A stretch of 50,761 nucleotides of DNA from Comamonadaceae bacterium (GTDB lineage Bacteria > Pseudomonadota > Gammaproteobacteria > Burkholderiales > Burkholderiaceae_C): the NCBI GenBank assembly GCA_947374485.1, contig CANCCF010000010.1, forward strand, positions 1 through 50,761, given 5' to 3'. The notes below the pieces were generated by a model. That model saw only the letters and a list, made by a program, of their open reading frames with translations, had not been told where the DNA came from and ran no database searches. Positions 33,242-41,412 of this stretch are shown piece by piece (the first letter of the stretch is position 1; every line of letters begins with the position of its first letter). The translations under genes and the position numbers were made by a program.

Positions 33242-36200
33242 TCACATATTCCTGCGGTACTGCCCACCCACCTCAAACAGCGCGTCGGTAATCTGCCCGA
33301 GGGAGCACACCCGCACTGCGTCCATCAACACCTCGAACACATTCTTGTTTTCGATGACGGCTTGTTGCAGCGTCTTGAGCATGGCGGGGGCCTTGTCTGC
33401 GTTGCGCTGGTGAAAGTCCTCCAGGCGGCGCAGCTGGCTTTGCTTTTCTTCGTCGGTGGAGCGGGCCAGTTCCAGCTTGTCCATGACCTGGTCGCCATGC
33501 GGATTGCGGAAGGTGTTGACGCCGATGATGGGCAGCTCGCCGGTGTGCTTGAGCATCTCGTAGGTCATGCTCTCGTCCTGGATCTTGCCGCGCTGGTAGC
33601 CGGTTTCCATCGCGCCCAGCACGCCGCCGCGCTCGGCAATGGCCTCAAACTCTTTGAGCACCGCCTCTTCCACCAGTTCCGTGAGCTCTTCGATGATGAA
33701 GGCGCCCTGCCCCGGGTTTTCGTTTTTGGCCAGGCCCCATTCGCGGTTGATGATCAACTGGATGGCCATGGCGCGGCGCACGCTGTCTTCGGTGGGCGTG
33801 GTGATGGCCTCGTCGAAGGCATTGGTGTGCAGGCTGTTGCAGTTGTCGTAGATGGCGATGAGCGCCTGCAGCGTGGTGCGGATGTCGTTGAACTGGATCT
33901 CCTGCGCGTGCAGGCTGCGCCCACTGGTCTGGATGTGGTACTTCAGTTTCTGGCTGCGTTCATTGGCGCCATAGCGCTCCTTCATGGCCACGGCCCAGAT
34001 GCGGCGCGCCACGCGGCCCATCACGGTGTATTCCGGGTCCATGCCGTTGCTGAAGAAGAAGGACAGGTTGGGCGCGAAGTCGTCAATGTGCATGCCGCGG
34101 GCCAGGTACGCTTCCACAAAGGTAAACCCGTTGGAGAGCGTGAAGGCCAGCTGCGATATCGGGTTGGCCCCGGCCTCGGCAATGTGGTAGCCGCTGATGG
34201 AAACCGAATAGAAATTGCGCACGTCGTGGTGCACAAAGTATTCGGCAATGTCGCCCATCACTTTCAAGGAAAACTCCGTTGAAAAAATGCAGGTGTTCTG
34301 GCCCTGGTCCTCTTTCAGGATGTCGGCCTGCACCGTGCCGCGCACATTGGCCAGCACCCATTCTTTGATCTTGGCGGTTTCGGTGTCGGTGGGTTCGCGG
34401 CCGTTGTCGGCTTGGAATTTCTCCAGGTTCTGGTCGATGGCGGTGTTCATGAACATGGCCAGGATGCTGGGCGCCGGGCCGTTGATGGTCATGCTCACAC
34501 TGGTGGCCGGGTGGCACAAATCGAAGCCGCTGTAGAGCACCTTCAAATCGTCGAGCGTGGCAATCGACACCCCGCTGTTGCCCACCTTGCCATAGATGTC
34601 GGGCCTGCGGTCCGGGTCGTGGCCGTAGAGGGTGACCGAGTCAAAGGCGGTTGACAAGCGCTTGGCCGCCATGCCCGAACTCAGAAGCTTGAAACGCTTG
34701 TTGGTGCGAAAGGCGTCGCCCTCGCCCGCAAACATGCGCGTCGGGTCTTCGCCCTCGCGCTTGAAGGCAAAGGTGCCAGCGGTATACGGGTAGCTGCCGG
34801 GCACGTTGTCGAGCATCAGCCATTTCAGGATCTCGCCGTGGTCTTCGTACTGCGGCAGGGCTACCTTGCGGATGGTGGTGCCACTGAGGGACTTGCTGGT
34901 GAGCGCGGTGCGGATTTCCTTGTCGCGGATTTTGACCACGTACTCGTCACCGGCATAAGCCCTTTGCATCTCCGGCCACTGCACCAGCAGCTTGCGGGCG
35001 GCGGCGTCCTGCGTGGCTTCGCGCGCCAGTGCCAGGTCGATGGCGGCCTCGGCGGCCTTGGCGCGCCCGGCCTTGCCCACTTCGAGCATGGCGGCTGCCG
35101 CGCGCAGCTGCTGGATCTCGCGTGCCAGCGTGGCCTGGGCGCGGGCACGCGCCTTGTAGCCGCGCACCGTGTCGCTGATCTCGGCCAAGTAGCGCGTGCG
35201 CGCGGCTGGCACCACCGGGGTCTGGTTGGAGCTGAAGCGTGCGGTCACGCGCGGCAGCAGGCTTTCGGTTTGCAGCTGCAGACCCAGCGCCTGCAGGCGC
35301 GGCAGCATGGCCTGGTAGAGGGCCGTCACACCGTCATCATTGAAGCGCGCGGCCATGGTGCCGAACACCGGCATCTGCTCTGCCGGTGTGCTCCAGGCCT
35401 CGCGGTTGCGCTGTACTTGTTTTGCCACGTCGCGCAGGGCGTCGGCCGCACCCTTGCGGTCGAACTTGTTGATGGCCACGAACTCGGCAAAGTCCAGCAT
35501 GTCGATTTTTTCCAGCTGGCTGGCCGCGCCAAACTCGGGGGTCATCACATACAGGGGCACATCCACCAGCGGCACGATGGCCGCGTCACCCTGGCCAATG
35601 CCCGAGGTTTCGACCACGATCAAATCGAAACCGGCGGCCTTGCAGGCCAGGATCACATCGGGCAAGGCGGCAGATATTTCGCTGCCGAATTCGCGGGTCG
35701 CCAGGGAGCGCATAAAGACACGCGCCCCCACGCTTGCCGCTTCGCGTGCTGCGCTGCCACCCAAGGGGGCCAATTTGCCTTGGGGCAGCCCGGCGGCAAA
35801 TTCCGCGCCCTGTCTCGTCTTCCACGGAGAAATTGCGTTCATGCGGATCCGGTCGCCCAGCAAGGCGCCACCGCTCTTGCGCCGTGAGGGGTCAATCGAA
35901 ATCAGCGCCACGCGCAGGCTGTCGTCCTGGTCCAGGCGCAGGCGGCGGATCAGCTCGTCGGTGAGCGACGACTTGCCCGCGCCGCCCGTGCCGGTAATAC
36001 CCACCACGGGAATGGCGCGCTCTGCGGCCTGTGCACGCAGTGTGTCCAGCAGCGCCGCATCGGCCCGGCCCGCCTCCACGGCGGTGAGCAGCTGCGCCAG
36101 TGCGCGCCAACTCGCTTCGGTGTGGCCTTGAATGGCCTCAAGGTTCTTCGGTGCGTAGGACGAAATGTCTTTGTCACAGCGCATCACCATCTCGCCAATC

Positions 36201-36625
36201 ATGCCGGCCAGGCCCATCTTCTGGCCGTCTTCGGGGCTGTAGATGCGCGTTACCCCATAGGCATGCAGTTCCTTGATCTCCGAGGGCACGATGACGCCGC
36301 CGCCACCGCCAAACACCTGGATGTGCGCGCCGCCCCGAGCCTTGAGCAGATCGACCATGTACTTGAAGTACTCCACATGCCCGCCCTGGTAGGAGCTGAT
36401 GGCAATGCCCTGCACGTCTTCCTGCAGGGCGGCGGTGACCACTTCTTCGACGCTGCGGTTGTGCCCCAGGTGGATCACCTCGGCGCCCATGCCTTGCAGG
36501 ATGCGGCGCATGATGTTGATGGCTGCGTCATGCCCGTCAAACAGGCTGGCAGCGGTGACAAAACGCACCTTGTGCGTGGGGCGGTAGCTGGCAAGGGCCT
36601 TGAATTCGGCGGACAGGTCGGTCAT
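33242..36625 (-). CDS. icmF: Fused isobutyryl-CoA/acyl-CoA mutase IcmF
   Basis: A 1127-residue fusion protein from ATG 36623-36625 with GAGGAAG just upstream. Domain order: N-terminal B12-binding domain with the lower-ligand motif FDGHD (29-33); MeaI-type G-protein chaperone domain with P-loop GTGGAGKSS (212-220); and a C-terminal acyl-CoA mutase (TIM barrel) from about residue 560, with SGFDLCHPATSVSMTINGPA. IcmF interconverts isobutyryl-CoA or isovaleryl-CoA with linear CoA esters using adenosylcobalamin, and its G domain loads and repairs the cofactor. Residues about 275-301 (AAGLPQGKLAPLGGSAAREA) do not look like the family and are encoded by a dispersed repeat; this sits between RIRMNAISPW and VFMRSLATRE, normally nearly contiguous. 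The frame is kept, so a product is made, but G-domain function may be altered. Confidence 0.9.
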   Translation of the reverse strand: MTDLSAEFKALASYRPTHKVRFVTAASLFDGHDAAINIMRRILQGMGAEVIHLGHNRSVEEVVTAALQEDVQGIAISSYQGGHVEYFKYMVDLLKARGGAHIQVFGGGGGVIVPSEIKELHAYGVTRIYSPEDGQKMGLAGMIGEMVMRCDKDISSYAPKNLEAIQGHTEASWRALAQLLTAVEAGRADAALLDTLRAQAAERAIPVVGITGTGGAGKSSLTDELIRRLRLDQDDSLRVALISIDPSRRKSGGALLGDRIRMNAISPWKTRQGAEFAAGLPQGKLAPLGGSAAREAASVGARVFMRSLATREFGSEISAALPDVILACKAAGFDLIVVETSGIGQGDAAIVPLVDVPLYVMTPEFGAASQLEKIDMLDFAEFVAINKFDRKGAADALRDVAKQVQRNREAWSTPAEQMPVFGTMAARFNDDGVTALYQAMLPRLQALGLQLQTESLLPRVTARFSSNQTPVVPAARTRYLAEISDTVRGYKARARAQATLAREIQQLRAAAAMLEVGKAGRAKAAEAAIDLALAREATQDAAARKLLVQWPEMQRAYAGDEYVVKIRDKEIRTALTSKSLSGTTIRKVALPQYEDHGEILKWLMLDNVPGSYPYTAGTFAFKREGEDPTRMFAGEGDAFRTNKRFKLLSSGMAAKRLSTAFDSVTLYGHDPDRRPDIYGKVGNSGVSIATLDDLKVLYSGFDLCHPATSVSMTINGPAPSILAMFMNTAIDQNLEKFQADNGREPTDTETAKIKEWVLANVRGTVQADILKEDQGQNTCIFSTEFSLKVMGDIAEYFVHHDVRNFYSVSISGYHIAEAGANPISQLAFTLSNGFTFVEAYLARGMHIDDFAPNLSFFFSNGMDPEYTVMGRVARRIWAVAMKERYGANERSQKLKYHIQTSGRSLHAQEIQFNDIRTTLQALIAIYDNCNSLHTNAFDEAITTPTEDSVRRAMAIQLIINREWGLAKNENPGQGAFIIEELTELVEEAVLKEFEAIAERGGVLGAMETGYQRGKIQDESMTYEMLKHTGELPIIGVNTFRNPHGDQVMDKLELARSTDEEKQSQLRRLEDFHQRNADKAPAMLKTLQQAVIENKNVFEVLMDAVRVCSLGQITDALFEVGGQYRRNM
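35724..35802 (-). repeat. Dispersed two-hairpin repeat translated inside icmF
   Basis: Read on the minus strand, this copy has arms AATTTGCC and GGCAAATT, then CCCCCTTGGGTGGCAGCG and a tail ending in GCGTGGGGG. Blocks CCCCTTGGG, GGCAGCG, ACGCGAAG/ACACGAAG and AGCGTGGGGG line up in order with the intergenic copy at 18361-18440. It adds about 27 codons in frame. Confidence 0.75.
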
Positions 36626-36674
36626 GGTCTTCCTCGGGTGGCGTCGGGGCAATGGCGTCCTGCGTCTGTGGCGC

Positions 36675-36700
36675 AGTTGACGTTTACGTAAACGTCAACT
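36675..36700. promoter_or_regulatory. 26-bp perfect palindrome upstream of icmF
   Basis: AGTTGACGTTTAC (36675-36687) is followed at once by its exact reverse complement (36688-36700). It lies 50 bases before the icmF start, where a repressor would act. From memory, ACGTTTACGTAAACGT-like sites are assigned to LiuR-type MerR regulators of branched-chain acyl-CoA catabolism, which would suit icmF. Confidence 0.7.
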
Positions 36701-36745
36701 GTAAACCATTTGCGCCAACAAGGGCTTACACCCGATGGAAGCCCG

Positions 36746-36988
36746 CTAGAGGGGACTTTGATTGACTTCGCTGGCCGGCAGTGACAGAAACAGCGTCAGC
36801 GCCCCGGCCAGTGCCGTGACAAACCAGAAGACGAAAAAGCCCAGCGTGTAGACGGTCTGGCGGCTCAACTCGAAGGATTGGCCAAACCAGTGCAGGTCCT
36901 GCGGGTCCACCACGGCAAACACCAACAGTTCCATGACGCCTGCCATCAGGAAGGCGGGCCAGACGATCCACATGATTTTTTGTTTCAT
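36746..36988 (-). CDS. Small two-helix membrane protein
   Basis: An 80-residue protein with two hydrophobic helices (IMWIVWPAFLMAGVMELLVF and TLGFFVFWFVTALAGALTLF) joined by a short charged loop. No family recognised. It starts 30 bases after the ccoG stop on the same strand, so it is probably co-transcribed with ccoG and may assist cytochrome oxidase assembly (inference from position only). Confidence 0.7.
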   Translation of the reverse strand: MKQKIMWIVWPAFLMAGVMELLVFAVVDPQDLHWFGQSFELSRQTVYTLGFFVFWFVTALAGALTLFLSLPASEVNQSPL

Positions 36989-37018
36989 TCTTTTGTCTCC
37001 GGTGGTGCGTGTCGCGGC

Positions 37019-38479
37019 TTAGCGCGGAACAATGAAAACCGACTTTTCGGTCACGCGCTTGTCCAGGTCGGTGGCTTCAATCGTGAAGTGGATGGGGTGC
37101 GAGCCGGGTTCAGCCCCCTCGTAGGGCAGTTGCAGGCGCACCGGCACCCAGCGTGACTGGGTGGATTCCACGCTGATGTCGGCCTCCGACGCCAGAGACA
37201 GGCCTTGCATGCCGTCCACCGAAACATGGAACCGCTGGGTGGACTCGGCCGCGTTCATCACCTGGATGCGGAACACGTTTTCGATCCTGCCGCCCTCGGC
37301 AATGCGCGCCAGCGAGCCACGGTCGCGCTCCACGTCGACCTTGAAGGGCAGACGCAGGGCCAGGCTGATGCCCATGGCCGCCACCACCACGCCCAGGATG
37401 CCGGTGTAAATCAGCACGCGCGGGCGCAGGATGTGGCGCAGGGTCTGCGCCTTGGTCCACTTCTGCTCCAGCGCGTGCTCGGTGGTGTACTTCACCAGGC
37501 CGCGCGGGTAGCCCACCTTGTCCATCACCGTGTCGCACACGTCGGCGCAGGCGCCGCAGCCGATGCACTCATATTGCAAACCATTGCGGATGTCGATGCC
37601 GGTGGGGCAAACCTGCACGCACAGGCTGCAGTCCACGCAGGAGCCCAGGTTCAGGGTGCTCAAGTCGGCCTTTTTGCTGCGCGCACCGCGCGGTTCGCCG
37701 CGCTCGGTGTCATAGGTGACGATGAGCGTGTCCTTGTCGAACATGGCGCTCTGGAAGCGCGCATAGGGGCACATGTATTTGCACACCTGCTCGCGCATGA
37801 AGCCGGCGTTGCCATAGGTGGCAAAGGCGTAGAAGAAGGTCCAGAAGATTTCCCAGGAGCCCAGGTTCCAGTGCACAAACTCCAGCGCCAGCAAGTGAAT
37901 GGGCGTGAAGTAGCCCACAAAGGTAAAGCCGGTCCACAGCGCCAGTGCAATCCACATCAGCTGCTTGGCCGCTTTGCGCGCAAATTTCTCCGGCGTCCAG
38001 GGTGCGGCATCGCGGCGCATGCGCATGGAGCGGTCGCCCTCGGCGAGCTTTTCCAGCCACAAAAACATTTCGGTGTACACCGTTTGCGGGCAGGCATAAC
38101 CGCACCACAGGCGCCCGGCCACGGCGGTAAACAAAAACAGCGAATAGGCCGCAATCACCAGAATGCCGGTGAGGTAAATAAAGTCCTGTGGGTACAGCAC
38201 CAGGCCAAAGATATAAAAGCGCCGTGCGCCCAAGTCAAACAGCACCGCCTGGCGCTGGCCCCACTCCAGCCAGGGCAGGCCGTAGAACACGATTTGCGTC
38301 AGAAACACCAGGGCCCAGCGCCAGCGCGAAAACAAACCCGAAACGCTGCGCGGGTAGATTTTTTTGTGCGCCTCATACAGCGACACCATCTCCGCATCGG
38401 CCCCGGGCGGCGGCTCTATGGGCGCCGTGGACACTGTCAGGGGGATGACCTTTTGGGCCTTGGTAGTGGGATCAGACAC
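37019..38479 (-). CDS. ccoG: Cytochrome c oxidase accessory protein CcoG (FixG/RdxA)
   Basis: A 486-residue membrane protein with FixG features: several transmembrane helices, the CGYACPQTVYTEMF motif, and two 4Fe-4S clusters of ferredoxin type (CVDCSLCVQVCPTGIDI and CIGCGACADVCD). A C-terminal Ig-like domain (FixG_C) ends near the stop. CcoG reduces copper(II) to copper(I) for cbb3-type oxidase assembly. The best start is GTG 38477-38479 (MSDPTT), with GGAAG 8-12 bases upstream; an ATG 18 codons further upstream would overlap the CsoR-type operator region. The ccoNOPQ and ccoI genes are not in the window. Confidence 0.93.
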   Translation of the reverse strand: MSDPTTKAQKVIPLTVSTAPIEPPPGADAEMVSLYEAHKKIYPRSVSGLFSRWRWALVFLTQIVFYGLPWLEWGQRQAVLFDLGARRFYIFGLVLYPQDFIYLTGILVIAAYSLFLFTAVAGRLWCGYACPQTVYTEMFLWLEKLAEGDRSMRMRRDAAPWTPEKFARKAAKQLMWIALALWTGFTFVGYFTPIHLLALEFVHWNLGSWEIFWTFFYAFATYGNAGFMREQVCKYMCPYARFQSAMFDKDTLIVTYDTERGEPRGARSKKADLSTLNLGSCVDCSLCVQVCPTGIDIRNGLQYECIGCGACADVCDTVMDKVGYPRGLVKYTTEHALEQKWTKAQTLRHILRPRVLIYTGILGVVVAAMGISLALRLPFKVDVERDRGSLARIAEGGRIENVFRIQVMNAAESTQRFHVSVDGMQGLSLASEADISVESTQSRWVPVRLQLPYEGAEPGSHPIHFTIEATDLDKRVTEKSVFIVPR

Positions 38480-38529
38480 GTGGTGCTTCCAGCCTTTCGC
38501 TTGTTGGTTCCATGATACCAACGCTGGAC

Positions 38530-38540
38530 CCAAAATACCA
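38530..38540. promoter_or_regulatory. CsoR-type operator candidate
   Basis: ATACC-G-GGTAT is an 11-base palindrome in the divergent region between ccoG and the CsoR-family gene. Half-sites of this type (TACC/GGTA) are typical of the family. It could serve autoregulation and control of the downstream persulfide dioxygenase fusion, and might also touch ccoG. Confidence 0.5.
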
Positions 38541-38597
38541 TACCGGGTATATGATCCATGTCAGTAAACCTGCTTGCCACCCCCGGAGACACATGCC

Positions 38598-38888
38598 ATG
38601 AGCGTTTTGCAAGACCAGTCCGCCAGAACCGATGTACTCAACCGCCTGCGCCGCGCCGAAGGCCAGCTGCGCGGCATCCAGCGCATGGTGGAGGAAGGCG
38701 AAAATTGCCTGAAGATCGGCCAGCAGTTCTCTGCCGTGCGCAAAGCGCTGGACAGCACCTATTTGCGCATGACGGTGTGCTTTCTGGAGCAGGAACTGCA
38801 GGCACGCATCCAGCCCGACGCGACGCAAAAGGCCGACCTCGACCTGATGGTGAAAGACATGGAGTCCCTGCTGGCACGCATCGGCTGA
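38598..38888 (+). CDS. CsoR/FrmR-family regulator with displaced cysteine
   Basis: A 96-residue all-helical DUF156 regulator (RLRRAEGQLRGIQRMVEEGE is typical). The first conserved cysteine is present (C37 in GENCLKI). In copper-binding CsoR the next ligands are a His 25 residues and a Cys 29 residues later; here those positions are Phe and Glu, and instead a cysteine occurs 24 residues after the first (C61 in RMTVCFLE). The copper site is therefore absent. A two-cysteine sensor of persulfides, as in CstR, is more likely, and the next gene encodes a persulfide dioxygenase. It is a predicted repressor binding around 38530. Confidence 0.85.
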   Translation: MSVLQDQSARTDVLNRLRRAEGQLRGIQRMVEEGENCLKIGQQFSAVRKALDSTYLRMTVCFLEQELQARIQPDATQKADLDLMVKDMESLLARIG

Positions 38889-39011
38889 ATCCGCACACTC
38901 TGCGGGCACCCGGGGCTGCCCGGGGCTGCCCAAGGGTTATCCGCAGGTCGATATCCTGCTGGCAACGCATTTGTACGCTTACAAGTGGCTACACTGCCAA
39001 GCGAATCTGCC

Positions 39012-40118
39012 ATGCAACCCATCCAGCTTTTTGACCCTGCCTCCAGCACCTACAGCTATGTGCTGTCCGATCCGCTGACGCGTGAAGCCGTGCTGATCGA
39101 TCCGGTGGATGCCCAACTCGAACGCGACCTGGAACTGCTGCGCGCCCGGGGCCTGCACCTGCGGTGGACGCTGGAAACCCATGCCCACGCCGACCACATC
39201 ACCAGCGCCGCGCTGTTGGCAGAACACGCGGGCGCCCGCTCCGCCGTGCCTGCGGGCTGCGGCATTGGCACGGCTGCGGTGCAGCTGCAAGCGGGCGACA
39301 CCCTGCGCTTTGGCGGCGAGACGCTGCTGGCCCTGCACACCCCCGGCCACACCAGCGGCAGCATGAGCTATGTCTGGCGCGAGCATGTGTTTACCGGCGA
39401 CACGCTGCTGATCAACGGCTGTGGCCGCACCGACTTCCAGTCCGGCAGCGCAGCCGCCCTGTACCACAGCCTGACGCACATTCTGTTTGCCCTGCCAGAC
39501 GCCACCACCGTCTGGCCAGGCCACGATTACCAGGGACGCACCCACTCCAGCATCGGCCATGAGAAGGCGCACAACGCCCGGGTCGCAGGAAAAACTTTGC
39601 AGGAATTCACCGCCACCATGGACGCACTCAATCTCCCCAAACCGCAACGCCTGGACGAGGCCGTGCCGGCCAATCTCAGCTCCGGCCTGCAGCACGATGC
39701 CGGTGCCGCCAGCGGCGGTGTGCGCGCGGCCACGGGCTACGCAGGCGACATCAGCAACTCCCTGGCCCATGCCTGGTGGCAGGCAGGGGACGCCGTGCTG
39801 GTGGACGTGCGCACCGACGCCGAACGCGAGTGGGTGGGCTTTGTGCCCGGCGCCGTGGCGGTGGCCTGGAAACAGTGGCCCGGCATGGCCATGAACCCTG
39901 ACTTTGACGCCGCCCTGCTGGCCGCTGCCGGTGGCAAAAAAGTGCTGCTGCTGTGCCGCAGCGGTGTACGCTCGGTTGCCGCCGCGCAGCGTGCCACCGG
40001 GCTGGGCCTTGCGGCCTACAACATCCTCGAGGGCTTCGAGGGCGACCCCGATTCAAACGCCCAGCGCGGCCACCAGGGCGGCTGGCGCCTGGCCGGGCTG
40101 CCCTGGCGCCAGGGCTGA
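39012..40118 (+). CDS. Persulfide dioxygenase-rhodanese fusion protein
   Basis: A 368-residue fusion from ATG 39012. Residues about 1-235 are an ETHE1-type metallo-beta-lactamase fold persulfide dioxygenase with THAHADHITSA and TPGHTSGSMS; iron is held by histidines and an aspartate. Residues about 250-368 are a rhodanese domain with active-site loop CRSGVRS. The same fusion is known as PRF in Burkholderia phytofirmans, where it oxidises glutathione persulfide to sulfite and can exchange sulfane sulfur. Both active sites look intact. It is probably controlled by the CsoR-family gene 123 bases upstream and serves sulfide/persulfide detoxification in the cytosol. Confidence 0.92.
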   Translation: MQPIQLFDPASSTYSYVLSDPLTREAVLIDPVDAQLERDLELLRARGLHLRWTLETHAHADHITSAALLAEHAGARSAVPAGCGIGTAAVQLQAGDTLRFGGETLLALHTPGHTSGSMSYVWREHVFTGDTLLINGCGRTDFQSGSAAALYHSLTHILFALPDATTVWPGHDYQGRTHSSIGHEKAHNARVAGKTLQEFTATMDALNLPKPQRLDEAVPANLSSGLQHDAGAASGGVRAATGYAGDISNSLAHAWWQAGDAVLVDVRTDAEREWVGFVPGAVAVAWKQWPGMAMNPDFDAALLAAAGGKKVLLLCRSGVRSVAAAQRATGLGLAAYNILEGFEGDPDSNAQRGHQGGWRLAGLPWRQG

Positions 40119-40136
40119 AGCGCAGCGGACCCTGGC

Positions 40137-40904
40137 ATGGCCTTTCTTGCTCTGGACATTGGCAACACGCGCCTGAAATGGGCGCTGTATGACGCCCCCC
40201 GCCGCGACGCGCAACTCATCGACAGCGGCGCCGAATTCCTGGAAAACATCGACAAACTGGGCGAAGGCCCCTGGAGCTGTCTGCAGGCACCCAGCCAGGT
40301 GCTGGGCTGCGCGGTGGCCAGCGACGTGATCCGCCGCCGTGTGGAAGAACAAATGGAAGCCTGGGACGTGGCCCCCCAATGGGTGGTGGCCAGCGAGGCC
40401 GAGGCCGGATTGCGCAACGGCTACGACCACCCGGCCCGCCTGGGTGCGGACCGATGGGTGGCCATGATTGGTGCTTATCAACACATGCTGGCGCAAGGGC
40501 CCGCGCAGCCCATGGTGGTGGTGATGGTGGGCACGGCCGTTACGGTGGAGGCGGTGGACGCCAGCGGCAAGTTTCTGGGCGGCTTGATCCTGCCCGGGCA
40601 CGGCATCATGCTGCGCGCGCTCGAATCCGGCACGGCCGGGCTGCACGTGCCTACCGGCGAGGTCACGCCCTTCCCCACCAACACCAGCGACGCCCTCACC
40701 AGCGGCGGCACCTACGCCATTGCCGGTGCGGTGGAGCGCATGGTGCAGCACCTGCGCCAGCACTGCGGCACCGAGCCCCAATGCATCATGACCGGGGGTG
40801 CGGCCTGGAAGATGGCGCCCAACATGGCGCGCACGTTCGCGCTGGTCGACAACCTGATTTTTGACGGGCTGCTCTACATCGCCGAAAGGCGCTTTGGCGC
40901 CTGA
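40137..40904 (+). CDS. coaX: Type III pantothenate kinase
   Basis: A 255-residue CoaX. The N-terminal ATP-binding motif LALDIGNTRLKWAL, the pantothenate-binding region GADRWVAMIGAY, and VGTAVTVEAVDASGKFLGG are all present. It catalyses the first step of coenzyme A synthesis, the phosphorylation of pantothenate, with no feedback by CoA and a need for a monovalent cation. Length is typical. It starts 18 bases after the persulfide dioxygenase fusion gene, so it may be transcribed with it; the normal neighbour birA is not present. Confidence 0.95.
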   Translation: MAFLALDIGNTRLKWALYDAPRRDAQLIDSGAEFLENIDKLGEGPWSCLQAPSQVLGCAVASDVIRRRVEEQMEAWDVAPQWVVASEAEAGLRNGYDHPARLGADRWVAMIGAYQHMLAQGPAQPMVVVMVGTAVTVEAVDASGKFLGGLILPGHGIMLRALESGTAGLHVPTGEVTPFPTNTSDALTSGGTYAIAGAVERMVQHLRQHCGTEPQCIMTGGAAWKMAPNMARTFALVDNLIFDGLLYIAERRFGA

Positions 40905-40920
40905 GCCAGCGGGCCGCGGC

Positions 40921-41304
40921 CTACTGCAAGCAGCCGCGGGCGGTGCGCAGCGGATCGATATGGCGGTGCTTGCGCTGCACCACCCGCACCTCGCTCGCTG
41001 CTGCATACGGTGCACCCCGACCCGTGACGCTGGCGCGGGCAATGGCAGCCTCCACATCGTCCTGATTGAGGGGCTCGGCCCTTGAGCCGTTGACCCGCAG
41101 ATAGCGGCCCGCAGCAGTCTTTGCCAGCAGGCCAAATTCCATGCCCCAGCGCACGATGCCCATGACATCCACGTCCCGGGGCGCGGCGACAAAGGCCTTG
41201 ATGGTGTAGCTGCCCAGAATCACGGTGAGACGCGGGTTGGGTGCGCTGTGCTTGGGGTTATGACCGTAGTTTTGGCCGTGGCTGAAAGTGAATGTATTTG
41301 GCAT
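40921..41304 (-). CDS. Hypothetical protein (127 aa)
   Basis: A 127-residue cytosolic protein with no recognised domain. The sequence is balanced and protein-like (PRLTVILGSYTIKAFVAAPR, then MGIVRWGMEFGLLAKTAAGR and a short RYLRVNGSRAEPL strand), with codon bias like that of the flanking genes. It lies between the convergent coaX and the downstream end of the peptide-type ABC operon. The start ATG at 41302-41304 lacks a clear ribosome site. Confidence 0.55.
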   Translation of the reverse strand: MPNTFTFSHGQNYGHNPKHSAPNPRLTVILGSYTIKAFVAAPRDVDVMGIVRWGMEFGLLAKTAAGRYLRVNGSRAEPLNQDDVEAAIARASVTGRGAPYAAASEVRVVQRKHRHIDPLRTARGCLQ

Positions 41305-41412
41305 GCACCCATTGGAGCAGCTTGGCTGCAGCGCGCGATGTCCCGTGTGTCAGCCCTGTGTGAAGAAATGTGGCTGCTGCGTGAGCAAGCCCGATCCATG
41401 CGCCAGGCCCTC

